This document shows positions 56,393 through 64,000 of a stretch of 64,000 nt of DNA, piece after piece. The position numbers and the translations under genes are program-made. This DNA is from a virus. The notes beneath the pieces were generated by a model. The model saw only the letters and a program-made list of their open reading frames with translations, did not search any database and was not told the origin of the DNA. Numbering within the stretch: the first letter of the stretch is position 1; each line of letters begins with the position of its first letter. The stretch spans positions 49,468-113,467 of IMG/VR virus record IMGVR_UViG_3300012685_000001; one strand, 5' to 3'.

Positions 56393-56836
56393 TTACTCCT
56401 TTGTAGGGGCGAAGGCCCATGTGACCGTTACATCAAACAGACTATCCCACTCGGCCTCAGTAATCAAATCTCTGGAGAACAGATCCCACAAAGCATCATG
56501 ATCAACATGTTGTACCAAGATGACTGGTTCCAGGTATCTCTCATCCTCCAACTGACCTTCGTCAGCCTTGGCATTGAGAAACTGAAGTACGCGTTCTTCA
56601 TTGAGAACCTTACTCGTCTTGCGCTGCTTCTGCAAGCTGGCATAACGCTTACCATTGACTTCCAGAGGCTCGCTGAAGGCTATCACATGAGATCCCCGGC
56701 TGTTGGTCTCAGCCTCAAGGAGATAAGGATCTAACTCCTTCTTGAGGTTCTCCTGCATCTCCTTACGCTCAGCAATTTCTCTGTTCAATAAGAGATAGGC
56801 GGCAACCTTGGCCTTAATAGCTGGATTATCCTGCAT
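56393..56836 (-). CDS. hypothetical helical protein
   Basis: 147 residues, long helical N-terminal half. Layout (AAYLLLNREIAERKEMQENLKKELDPYL) recalls phage Gam-like or exonuclease-partner proteins. No firm family. Confidence 0.75.
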   Translation of the reverse strand: MQDNPAIKAKVAAYLLLNREIAERKEMQENLKKELDPYLLEAETNSRGSHVIAFSEPLEVNGKRYASLQKQRKTSKVLNEERVLQFLNAKADEGQLEDERYLEPVILVQHVDHDALWDLFSRDLITEAEWDSLFDVTVTWAFAPTKE

Positions 56837-57407
56837 ATCGTACCTTCTTGATAGTCAGATCAAAGTCAGAAGTACGCATCTGACGATTTACATATGTGTG
56901 AGCAGCCTCAACATCATCAAAGGCCAGAGTGCTGGCACTAGTAGCACCAGTAGTAGTTACCTCCCAGTACAGGTCTGGACGCACACGGAATTCAATACGA
57001 TTAACAGTACCAATTGACCCAGTAATCAAGTACTGAGCATGAGTCCACTTATCCTGACCAGCAACCTTGAACTGTACATTTCTGCCAGCAAGAAGGCTTC
57101 CCGCAGTTTCTGTCGGTGCTTCATGCTTCTCTACCTTGACAGCCTTACCTTCTTCGACGAGACGCGCAACAGTCTTCATCGAAGAATCCTTTGAAGTACT
57201 GTTCAATTCAACCCTTGCAGCAAAACGTTCATCGTCACTACGACTCTCCACTACATAATTGAATACAGGTGGCACACGGAACTGTGTACCAGAAGGAAAT
57301 ATAGTCAGTTCTTTTGCCTCCAGCCAATCGGTATAGATGTCCTTGTTCCATGAAGGAAGGGCAGGATTCAGAGTACGGTACTGAATTCCGTCTAGGATAT
57401 TAGTCAT
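56826..57407 (-). CDS. hypothetical protein
   Basis: 193 residues, mixed alpha-beta. Overlaps the previous gene by 11 bases and abuts the HNH gene. No family recognised. Confidence 0.75.
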   Translation of the reverse strand: MTNILDGIQYRTLNPALPSWNKDIYTDWLEAKELTIFPSGTQFRVPPVFNYVVESRSDDERFAARVELNSTSKDSSMKTVARLVEEGKAVKVEKHEAPTETAGSLLAGRNVQFKVAGQDKWTHAQYLITGSIGTVNRIEFRVRPDLYWEVTTTGATSASTLAFDDVEAAHTYVNRQMRTSDFDLTIKKVRYAG

Positions 57408-57944
57408 TTAATTCTCCAAATAATTTTTATATAGTTCTAGTATTTCTTTAGCCCAGGCTACTTTATCAGTTATTCGTTGTCCAGGAGGTTGGGACTTGGA
57501 CCACAGTTCTAGATTCTCAATTCGATTATCGTCTTTAATACCATTAAGATGATGAACATTTTCATGCTGTATTAATGGTCTGCCAAGATGCTCAGACATT
57601 ATTAAAACATGCTCAAAAATAATTCCTGCTTTTGTAGCGTTGGGATGTCCAGGGGCATAAAGCTTTCGGTAACCCTTAGGATCTAATGTTCCTTCACCAT
57701 AGTGTCCTCTAAAAGTATCGCCGTACTTCTTATACCTTAATGCATGGGTATGACATCGGTCATCTATATATCCCAAGGCTGTACACCAAGTAACTACACA
57801 AGATTCCTGTGGTGCCAAGCGTCTTACTTTTACATAGTCATTTAAGCACTGCTTACAAGCATAGGTAAGACCATCTTTAGCCTTCTTCAACCTGCCAAAG
57901 TCCTCAAATGGCTTTTTATTTTTACATCTACTACATCTTTTCAA
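57408..57944 (-). CDS. HNH endonuclease
   Basis: 178 residues. N-terminal zinc part ([17 protein letters not shown]), then the nuclease core [46 protein letters not shown]. This is the HNH_3-type homing endonuclease layout. It is wedged between the SNF2 helicase and a small gene, overlapping the helicase stop by 13 bases. Confidence 0.92.
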   Translation of the reverse strand: MKRCSRCKNKKPFEDFGRLKKAKDGLTYACKQCLNDYVKVRRLAPQESCVVTWCTALGYIDDRCHTHALRYKKYGDTFRGHYGEGTLDPKGYRKLYAPGHPNATKAGIIFEHVLIMSEHLGRPLIQHENVHHLNGIKDDNRIENLELWSKSQPPGQRITDKVAWAKEILELYKNYLEN

Positions 57945-59499
57945 GGTACTTCTCCAGAAAACGTGTCAGACTATCAGCACTGTTTTCTATTCTACCATCA
58001 GGGTCTGACACTCCAGTCAGGATTCCCTTACTTACTCTTGCTTTGTAATTGAGTCTTGTGAGCTGGTATTCTTCAATACTTTTACTGAGAATGAGATTGT
58101 CGATGAAGACGGTTCTGAAAGTAGAGCTAGCTCTAACATGCCGTCCATTTCGCTGTTTAAATGCTCCAGAAGACTGCGGAAGGTCGTAATTAATGAGGTG
58201 GCTTGCTGCATAGAGATCCACTCCATAACCTCCGGCGTCGGAGGAGAGAAACAGTCTAACGTCAGGATCATTTGTAAATCGGTCAATGGCATTTCCACGC
58301 TGGGTTCCATTCAAACCTCCATGAAATAGTACTGATTGATACTTGTCAAGTCCTTCTTGCAACAGAGGAAGAACACCTCTGAAACGGGCAAAGATGATCA
58401 CCTTGTGGAGAGGGTTCTTTTCCAGGTACTCCGTTGCTAGCTCCAGACATGCCTCCAGCTTAGCCCCATGAGAGCCCTCAGGAAGCAATCTGCCAGCCTT
58501 CCAGAGCTGGTTGGCATACTTGCTGCCTCTGGGATCTTCTGGGTCCTCATACGCCCTTGCAGAGCTTTCTAAGAGGGATGGATCATCAAGCAATAAGTGA
58601 AGGGCAAGAAGTCGTGAGGTGATAGCTCCCAATCCATCTCCGCTGTTATCAGTCTGGGATCCATTGTAGAAATTATTGAGATCCTTTCCGGAACTTGGTG
58701 GGGCATTGTAAAGTTCTCGAAGAAGTTCTCTGGAAATCTGATTGTATAAACTTTTAGTTTCACTATCCATCTCCACATAGCAATTGAATTCTTCTACGGT
58801 CGGCATGAACTCAGCAACATCAGGATCTTCTCTCCTCTTGGAGATACAAGCAGTCATAAGTCGAGCATTCAATTCAGGCATATTCTTATAGCCTGTAATA
58901 AAGTTATACGAATTACGAACTATAAAATCATTCTCGAATTCTCTCCAGTTACCTAATATAGAGGCATCAATCCACTGCATAATAGAGAACAGTTCTTCTG
59001 CCTTGCCATTCTCTACTGGCTCAGCAGTCAAACCAATACGGTAAGGAGCCTTAAGCTTCTTGACTGCCTTGGTCTGCTGAGTACCGAAGTTCTTTATGGA
59101 GGTCACTTCGTCCACAAGGACAAGACTCGGATTGATCTTTTGTATGAACGGCAAATCCGAAACTACTTGGCGTAAACCCATAATCAAATAGTCGGGAGGG
59201 TCTGACAAAATTTGTTCGCAAATAGCTGAGCGTTTCTTCGGAGAGATAGAGCCGTCTATTACTATCGCAGAGGAATCCGTAAACTGTTTGATCCTCTGAT
59301 CCCATTGCTTCGTTAAACTGCTGCTCATTATCAGTAAGGCGCACTGTACATCCCCTCTTTCCCTCAGCTCTTCAATAGCTGCAATAGAAACAATAGTCTT
59401 ACCTGTTCCCAGGTCCAACGCCAATAGAGCCTGACCCCTTTCGGTAATCAGGCTCTTGGCTTGTTCTTGGTACTCTCTTAACTCACCTAAAAATGTCAT
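57931..59499 (-). CDS. SNF2-family DNA helicase or translocase
   Basis: 522 residues. Motif [14 protein letters not shown], motif Ia-II region [10 protein letters not shown] (DExx box as DEVT), motif [11 protein letters not shown], and C-terminal motifs [16 protein letters not shown] and [11 protein letters not shown]. These are the SF2 SNF2-like motifs in order. Likely remodels DNA for replication or recombination. Confidence 0.93.
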   Translation of the reverse strand: MTFLGELREYQEQAKSLITERGQALLALDLGTGKTIVSIAAIEELRERGDVQCALLIMSSSLTKQWDQRIKQFTDSSAIVIDGSISPKKRSAICEQILSDPPDYLIMGLRQVVSDLPFIQKINPSLVLVDEVTSIKNFGTQQTKAVKKLKAPYRIGLTAEPVENGKAEELFSIMQWIDASILGNWREFENDFIVRNSYNFITGYKNMPELNARLMTACISKRREDPDVAEFMPTVEEFNCYVEMDSETKSLYNQISRELLRELYNAPPSSGKDLNNFYNGSQTDNSGDGLGAITSRLLALHLLLDDPSLLESSARAYEDPEDPRGSKYANQLWKAGRLLPEGSHGAKLEACLELATEYLEKNPLHKVIIFARFRGVLPLLQEGLDKYQSVLFHGGLNGTQRGNAIDRFTNDPDVRLFLSSDAGGYGVDLYAASHLINYDLPQSSGAFKQRNGRHVRASSTFRTVFIDNLILSKSIEEYQLTRLNYKARVSKGILTGVSDPDGRIENSADSLTRFLEKYLEKM

Positions 59500-59521
59500 A
59501 GGCGCATTCTAACAGATATCG

Positions 59522-59752
59522 TTAGTCACTACCAGCCTCAAAGATAATTCCCTTCGTAAGGGGACCCCAGTTAGTAATCTCCATACCGTCAGCCTCGTCA
59601 GTAAAACCCTCATACATTTCAGAGAGATCCGAATCAGCTGCCTGAGCCAACAGAATTTCCTTGGCCTCCTCAGGAGTCTCAGCAGCCACAAGAATTTCGT
59701 TGTAGCAGCCATAGCCCCAGTGCTTAGGGTGAATCATGTAGACGTTCAGCAT
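59522..59752 (-). CDS. small hypothetical protein
   Basis: 76 residues, acidic. Reads MLNVYMIHPKHWGYGCYNEILVAAETPEEAKEILL, a beta-alpha-beta plan of small phage proteins. Adjoins the primase gene. Confidence 0.75.
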   Translation of the reverse strand: MLNVYMIHPKHWGYGCYNEILVAAETPEEAKEILLAQAADSDLSEMYEGFTDEADGMEITNWGPLTKGIIFEAGSD

Positions 59753-60759
59753 TAGTTTCCCCTATAGGTAAGAATACTTTTGGCTCGGAGTACAGACTTC
59801 TGAATATCCTGGTTCGTTACACCCTCAGTACCCAAGTCTTTAGCCCAAGGTATATGAGAATAGTCAACGAACTTAATTCTCTTTCCACTGCGAAGATATC
59901 GTTCCCGCAAGGAACGCATTTTACTGAGTCCCGCAGCATCATTGTCCAGAGCAAAGATAATGATTTCCGCCCTGTCAAAGAGAAGTTCTAGTTGTCTGTC
60001 AGAAATCTGTACACCATAGGAAGATACAGCACCAGAGATCCCAGCAGTATACAGCCGTAGACAATCCAGCGGACTCTCCAAGATGACTGCCGTTGAGCCT
60101 GTGAGTGTTTCCAGTCCAAATAGAGTTTCAGATTTTTCGACCCTTGCCGGTTTATTACAGAACCATCCTTCACCCTTTTCCTGGTATCCCCATAGTTTTC
60201 CTGTATCAGGATCACGTATGGGAAGTATCCAGTTTTCTTTATTCGAATCCCATAGTACGCCGTAACGAGTTACAGCTCCCGAAGAAATTCTTCGTTGTTC
60301 CAGCGCCGAGTACGGTGGAGAAGTGAAGAGCGCCAATCGTGCTTCGTTCCACGCTGGTATCCCCTCGTTTCGTTCGAAATCAGCAGACCTCCCTTGGGAA
60401 TTATCCAGTACTCGTCGAAGTCGGGAGATTCCACCACGATTACGGACCCACTGTTCTGCGTCAGCTCGATCATATCCTTTAACCTCCTGGACTAGATAAA
60501 CGAATGAACCACTGAAACCACACGAGAAACAGGAATGCTGACCTGTCTCAGTATTTACACTCCATTTATTAGGGCGAGTATTTTTCTTGCCCACCCTTTC
60601 AAAATGTCCTGGACATAAAGCCCAAGCTTCTTCATGAACAATTCGGGAAACTGCTATACCAAGTTCTTCAAGAGAAGACAGCACATCACCAGGAATAGGT
60701 ACTCCAGTACTGTTCCAGCCGCTAGAAACCCCCCGCAAATTGCGTGCTGTATTCCTCAT
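59752..60759 (-). CDS. DnaG-type primase
   Basis: 335 residues. Zinc finger CPGHFERVG...SCFSCGFSG at residues 48-83, followed by the Toprim domain with VILESPLDCLRLYTAGI (Glu motif) and IIFALDNDAAG (DxD motif). No C-terminal helicase-binding domain of normal length. It overlaps the DnaB-like gene by 38 bases, fixing the pair as a replication module. Confidence 0.93.
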   Translation of the reverse strand: MRNTARNLRGVSSGWNSTGVPIPGDVLSSLEELGIAVSRIVHEEAWALCPGHFERVGKKNTRPNKWSVNTETGQHSCFSCGFSGSFVYLVQEVKGYDRADAEQWVRNRGGISRLRRVLDNSQGRSADFERNEGIPAWNEARLALFTSPPYSALEQRRISSGAVTRYGVLWDSNKENWILPIRDPDTGKLWGYQEKGEGWFCNKPARVEKSETLFGLETLTGSTAVILESPLDCLRLYTAGISGAVSSYGVQISDRQLELLFDRAEIIIFALDNDAAGLSKMRSLRERYLRSGKRIKFVDYSHIPWAKDLGTEGVTNQDIQKSVLRAKSILTYRGN

Positions 60760-62014
60760 TGTCTAGCTCCTGATCATTAGCATCTTCCATGTCAAAGTCT
60801 GGAAGTTCCAGGAACGTTCCAGTGTCGTAGTCAAACTCTAGCATGATGCTACACGGTACACAAGATCGGGAAAGCATAATCTTCATACGTCGCATATCAG
60901 AAGATTCCGGTACTCTCTCAATACCGATAACAGTATTGGAATACTGAATGAAAGAACGAGAACCCATGATGGAATCGAAGTTCAGTTCCTCTCCCTTGGT
61001 ACGTGCCGGAGTTGATTGAGTAACAGCAATAATACACTTCTCCTTATTCATCGCAAGTTTCTTGAGACCGGATACGATATTGGTCAAAGCAGCAGGCGAT
61101 CCCTTGGCTTCACCTCTCTCATCCTCCATCATGTATACACCATCGATAATAACAACATCGGCCTCAAAGGCTTCTGTCTTTGCTCTCACCGCAGACAAGG
61201 TTTCACAATCCTGAGAAATCATCATTGCAGGCAATTCTTCAGTCTTCTTAATAGCTTCCTGAAGTTTCAGCCAATTATCGTGATCAATGTTTCCACTGTT
61301 CAGAAGATTGTCATTGAATCCTGCACGATATGCGTCAAGTCTACGCTCCTGTTCCTCTACTGTCTGCTCATATGTCAGATACAGTACACGATACCCGGCT
61401 TCCTGAATAGTCATGGCCATTACCATAGCCAAGGTTGATTTACTTGCCTTCGCCAGACCTGTCAAAGTAATGAGCTGACCAGGCTGAAGGCCCTGTGTGG
61501 CTCTGTCGATCGTTGGAAAACCTGTAGGGACACCAACTAGTGTTCCAGGGTTGTTCTTGCGTTCAAGGTACCTCTCAAGCCTCTCAGCACCGTTCTGTGA
61601 AACATCCACATCCCGGCTGTTGGGAATGGCTGTATGCACCTTGGACAACGTCATTCCCAGGAAATTGACAGCAGTATCAATGTCACCTGCGTCAAATGCC
61701 TCAGTGAACTTATCAAGATTCTCATTAAGAACAGCAGTAATATATTGCTTTTCAATACGCTGCTTGATATCTTCCCAAGGCTCATCCACATCGACAATAC
61801 GAACAGGCCGACCACTCTTGTCCTGAAAATCGGACAGGAATACCCGCTCTGTAGGAACAGAACCTATCTCGTAATAGTAATCGCGGATAAATTCATATGC
61901 TGGTCCATAAATTTCATCAGTCAAGAAGTAAGGAGGAATATCGACAACTTCCGATATGTCCTGTTCCTTGATGATCTTAGAAACAAATAGCTTTTCGACA
62001 TTCAATGTCGCCAA
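60722..62014 (-). CDS. dnaB: DnaB-like replicative helicase
   Basis: 430 residues. The N-terminal DnaB domain (to about residue 150), then the RecA-like core. Walker A reads GLAKASKST where the usual is GxxxxGKST, so the Gly before Lys is Ser. Walker B is DVVIIDGVYMM, and H4 GSRSFIQYSNTVIGIER follows. It unwinds the fork with the primase encoded next to it. Confidence 0.93.
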   Translation of the reverse strand: MATLNVEKLFVSKIIKEQDISEVVDIPPYFLTDEIYGPAYEFIRDYYYEIGSVPTERVFLSDFQDKSGRPVRIVDVDEPWEDIKQRIEKQYITAVLNENLDKFTEAFDAGDIDTAVNFLGMTLSKVHTAIPNSRDVDVSQNGAERLERYLERKNNPGTLVGVPTGFPTIDRATQGLQPGQLITLTGLAKASKSTLAMVMAMTIQEAGYRVLYLTYEQTVEEQERRLDAYRAGFNDNLLNSGNIDHDNWLKLQEAIKKTEELPAMMISQDCETLSAVRAKTEAFEADVVIIDGVYMMEDERGEAKGSPAALTNIVSGLKKLAMNKEKCIIAVTQSTPARTKGEELNFDSIMGSRSFIQYSNTVIGIERVPESSDMRRMKIMLSRSCVPCSIMLEFDYDTGTFLELPDFDMEDANDQELDNEEYSTQFAGGF

Positions 62015-62022
62015 AACCCCTC

Positions 62023-62478
62023 CTAAGTAATAAGGTTCAGTAGATTTATCTGATCACTGTTACAGTACTTCCCCTTACTGCCCCATGTCAAAACTCTTTG
62101 AGGATCAGGATCTAATACCCCAATGATTGCAGGATCTGTTTTGAGGTCTCCCAGGAGACCTATCTTGTCATAGTAATGTACATCACCGAACAACAGATTA
62201 CGGCTGTCCATCTTATCTCGTATTGCCGAAACAAAACCGGGATCTATAAAGGTAATGACGTCTACTCTGAAACGTCTTACCCAATATAGATCCCGTATTC
62301 CCTGTGCACTATTGATGTTCAATTGATAATAGTCAGCTACCTGTTGCCACTTTTTCCTTTTCCGCGCCAAAAGCTCTGCGGTTCGGTCCTTGGCTGAACT
62401 AGGAGAAAGACCAATCAAATTCTCGAATACAACATATACACGTGGAAGAGTTTCGTTCGATAATTCACCTCTCTGCAT
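62023..62478 (-). CDS. hypothetical protein
   Basis: 151 residues. Part of the replication operon. The tract VYVVFENLIGLSPSSAKDRTAELLARKRKKW at the start and YYDKIGLLGDLKTDPAIIGVLDPDP at the C-terminus are HAD-like in rhythm, but the catalytic Asp is not placed as usual. Confidence 0.7.
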   Translation of the reverse strand: MQRGELSNETLPRVYVVFENLIGLSPSSAKDRTAELLARKRKKWQQVADYYQLNINSAQGIRDLYWVRRFRVDVITFIDPGFVSAIRDKMDSRNLLFGDVHYYDKIGLLGDLKTDPAIIGVLDPDPQRVLTWGSKGKYCNSDQINLLNLIT

Positions 62479-62629
62479 TCAGCATCATTTCAATCTGTCT
62501 CTGAACTCGATCAGCATAGAACTGAATTTGCTTATCATCCATTTCCTCAAAAGTAAGAGGATCAATGGCTACACTATTTTCTTCGGGAGTCCAGTCCTCT
62601 GGGTCCTCATCGAAAGTAGTACTAGACAT
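62465..62629 (-). CDS. small acidic protein
   Basis: 54 residues from ATG 62629. Strongly acidic first half then helical (DDKQIQFYADRVQRQIEMML). Overlaps the previous gene. Confidence 0.65.
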   Translation of the reverse strand: MSSTTFDEDPEDWTPEENSVAIDPLTFEEMDDKQIQFYADRVQRQIEMMLNAER

Positions 62630-62676
62630 TCCTATTCCACTCCTTGCAGTCGCAGTCTTTCTTGGGTCTATTGTGC

Positions 62677-63009
62677 TTATGACACCACATTCTGTGTCTC
62701 CAAATAGGTTCCAGAACAACATCCGTCACAACCATGAACACCTAGCCCATGATTGCCTTGCTTAGCATGAAAGACTACAGCATCAGGATCACTGTGTCCA
62801 ATACCATGATCACAGAAGCGCTCAGCAAAGCCATACTTGAAGCCGTCAGTACGAAGAGCAATCTTCGCGTTCTTAAGAGGATGGTCAGAAGGATTGTGAA
62901 TACAGCAGAACTCTCCTGCACAAACTTCTCGCTTGTGCACCTTCCACACTATATCAGCATCATCAGTAAAACGATCATAAGACCAGCGGCTGTTTTCTAA
63001 CAGCTTCAT
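62677..63009 (-). CDS. hypothetical Cys/His-rich protein
   Basis: 110 residues from ATG 63009. Many Cys and His (CAGEFCCIHNPSDHP, RFCDHGIGHSDPD, GVHGCDGCC), a likely zinc-binding small protein. Overlaps the next gene by 1-2 bases. Confidence 0.75.
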   Translation of the reverse strand: MKLLENSRWSYDRFTDDADIVWKVHKREVCAGEFCCIHNPSDHPLKNAKIALRTDGFKYGFAERFCDHGIGHSDPDAVVFHAKQGNHGLGVHGCDGCCSGTYLETQNVVS

Positions 63010-63110
63010 CAACACTCCTGCTGACACTTGGAACAGATCCGAACCGGGACACCATTCCTGACAGTATCAATTGGATAGTGCTCATTACCTGGTGGAACGG
63101 GACAGCTCAT
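63009..63110 (-). CDS. zinc-binding microprotein
   Basis: 33 residues with CPVPPGNEHYP and a C-terminal ICSKCQQEC. GGAATTTC region precedes the ATG weakly; its stop overlaps the next start. Confidence 0.6.
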   Translation of the reverse strand: MSCPVPPGNEHYPIDTVRNGVPVRICSKCQQEC

Positions 63111-63120
63111 ATGAAATTCC

Positions 63121-63279
63121 TTAGTTGTAGTCGTCGTAATCTAATTCTTCTTCGTCACAGTCATGGTCAAGCATTGTCATTTCCGTACCGTTTTCCTGTG
63201 GAGCGAAAGACCATGCTTGGTCACAAATACCACAATACCAGTGACCGTAGAAACTAATCTCGTCACTCTGTATCTTCAT
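63121..63279 (-). CDS. small zinc-binding-like acidic protein
   Basis: 52 residues. YCGICDQAW then an acidic tail (DHDCDEEELDYDDYN). Overlaps the gene upstream by 17 bases. Confidence 0.65.
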   Translation of the reverse strand: MKIQSDEISFYGHWYCGICDQAWSFAPQENGTEMTMLDHDCDEEELDYDDYN

Positions 63280-63421
63280 AGAATTCAATAGCCTGAGCTA
63301 CCCAGGCTTCACCCTTCTGTCTGATCATCATATCGATATAGGCCTGATCAAGAGCGGCAGTCTTAGTTTCAGAGTGCCATTTGATATACGCTTCTGTACT
63401 TTCGAAATCAGAAATTTCCAT
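63263..63421 (-). CDS. small hypothetical protein
   Basis: 52 residues, helical, MEISDFESTEAYIKWHSETK.... Overlaps the Pnkp-like gene's end by 14 bases. Confidence 0.65.
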   Translation of the reverse strand: MEISDFESTEAYIKWHSETKTAALDQAYIDMMIRQKGEAWVAQAIEFYEDTE

Positions 63422-64000
63422 ATGCTACTTGCGCCACCTTTACATTCAGTTTACGGATACGGCGGACAACACGGTCACGGTCATCGAAATGCATAAGGAC
63501 ATTGTACTTGCCACGAATGTGCTCGTCATACATTTCCTGCTTCACTACCGTGTCATTACGCTTGTCTTCCGTCTTACGCATATAAAACTCGTCATACATA
63601 ATATGTGCATCGCGATACCACTGAACAGTCATGTCACGCCACGTATCTGGGCGGCCGGACATACCGATGAGTGTGATGGTATCAAAGGCGCCCTGCTCAT
63701 AAATAATCTGAAGCAGCATCTTCATATTCGGATCAACTGAATCAGTATAGCAACGTGGGTAATCATAAGGAGAACGATTGTGATGAGCAGTCGTACCATC
63801 AGTATCAAAGACTACACACCAAGGGAGCTTGGGATCATATTCCAATGGGGCAGACAGACCAGGAACATCATTCATGAACTCTTCAGTCAATCGCCACGGC
63901 TTGTCAAGGAGCTTGGCCATATTCTCAATGACCTTAACACCAACAGATCGTTCTCCACGTCCGGCACGGAGAATGTCACGAGCTGCACATGTCTGCATGG
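63408..64000 (-). CDS. polynucleotide kinase-3'-phosphatase (T4 Pnkp-like), 5' end cut by window
   Basis: The visible 197 codons hold the end of the kinase domain (RAGRGERSVGVKVIENM) and the whole HAD phosphatase domain: VVFDTDGTTAHHNRSPYDYPRCYTDSVDP (motif I DxDGT), IGMSGRPD (motif II), KQEMYDEHI and MHFDDRDRVVRRIRKLNVKVAQVAYGNF (motif IV). This is the C-terminal half of T4 Pnkp almost motif for motif. The kinase P-loop should lie beyond 64000. With RNA ligase it heals and seals broken tRNAs. Confidence 0.92.
   Translation of the reverse strand, partial: MQTCAARDILRAGRGERSVGVKVIENMAKLLDKPWRLTEEFMNDVPGLSAPLEYDPKLPWCVVFDTDGTTAHHNRSPYDYPRCYTDSVDPNMKMLLQIIYEQGAFDTITLIGMSGRPDTWRDMTVQWYRDAHIMYDEFYMRKTEDKRNDTVVKQEMYDEHIRGKYNVLMHFDDRDRVVRRIRKLNVKVAQVAYGNF

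Overview
The window is one stretch of a large virulent actinobacteriophage, most probably a Streptomyces phage. The host inference rests on gene content: adenosylcobalamin-type ribonucleotide reductase, ThyX, a WhiB-like protein, SpoVS, an Rpf/LysM protein, a SNF2-type helicase and a large tRNA array. Base composition is much lower in GC than Streptomyces. The gene set recalls the tRNA-rich, roughly 130-kb Streptomyces phages of the cluster BE type, but this is inference from memory, not a database match. No integrase, head, tail or terminase gene is visible.

Layout. (1) 1-6,720, leftward: 18 tRNAs, several small proteins and many structured non-tRNA spacers, probably read from a promoter at 6,692-6,720. 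Embedded here is a Ro60 (TROVE/vWA) protein at 811-2,391, a DUF1653 protein, and directly upstream three RNA elements at 2,700-3,036 that share a core stem-loop. One of them carries a circularly permuted tRNA-like module, the hallmark of bacterial Y RNAs. (2) 6,809-7,470, three leftward small genes, then a divergent promoter region. (3) 7,788-11,355, rightward small genes: HNH nuclease, HAD phosphatase, a DEDDh exoribonuclease and several zinc-ribbon microproteins. (4) 11,417-12,844, three leftward genes including an endonuclease VII-like HNH protein. (5) 12,974-23,602, a rightward accessory region of unknown proteins with a TerD-domain protein, many 30-100 residue proteins, TTGACA-type promoters and strong hairpins. 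(6) 23,761-64,000, almost entirely leftward: a TGT/DpdA-like protein, nucleotidyltransferase, GH25 endolysin, Rpf-LysM and NlpC/P60 proteins, DUF1003 protein, SpoVS, RuvC-like resolvase, ThyX, Cas4-like exonuclease, WhiB, PD-(D/E)XK nuclease, RNA ligase, RecA, NrdJ, family A DNA polymerase, ssDNA-binding protein, SNF2 helicase, primase, DnaB-like helicase, and at the right edge a T4 Pnkp-like kinase-phosphatase cut off at its 5' end.

How it fits together. The left half of block 6 makes lysis and DNA-modification or nucleotide functions and the right half is the replication and recombination core. Running through the whole window is an unusually heavy investment in RNA: tRNAs covering codons rare in the host (including a UAA anticodon), Ro60 with Y-RNA-like partners, RNA ligase plus polynucleotide kinase-phosphatase, a HAD of the RNA-repair type, an exoribonuclease and a nucleotidyltransferase. 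The most novel item is the compact phage Ro60/Y-RNA locus and the family of pseudoknotted or tRNA-mimicking spacers among the tRNAs.
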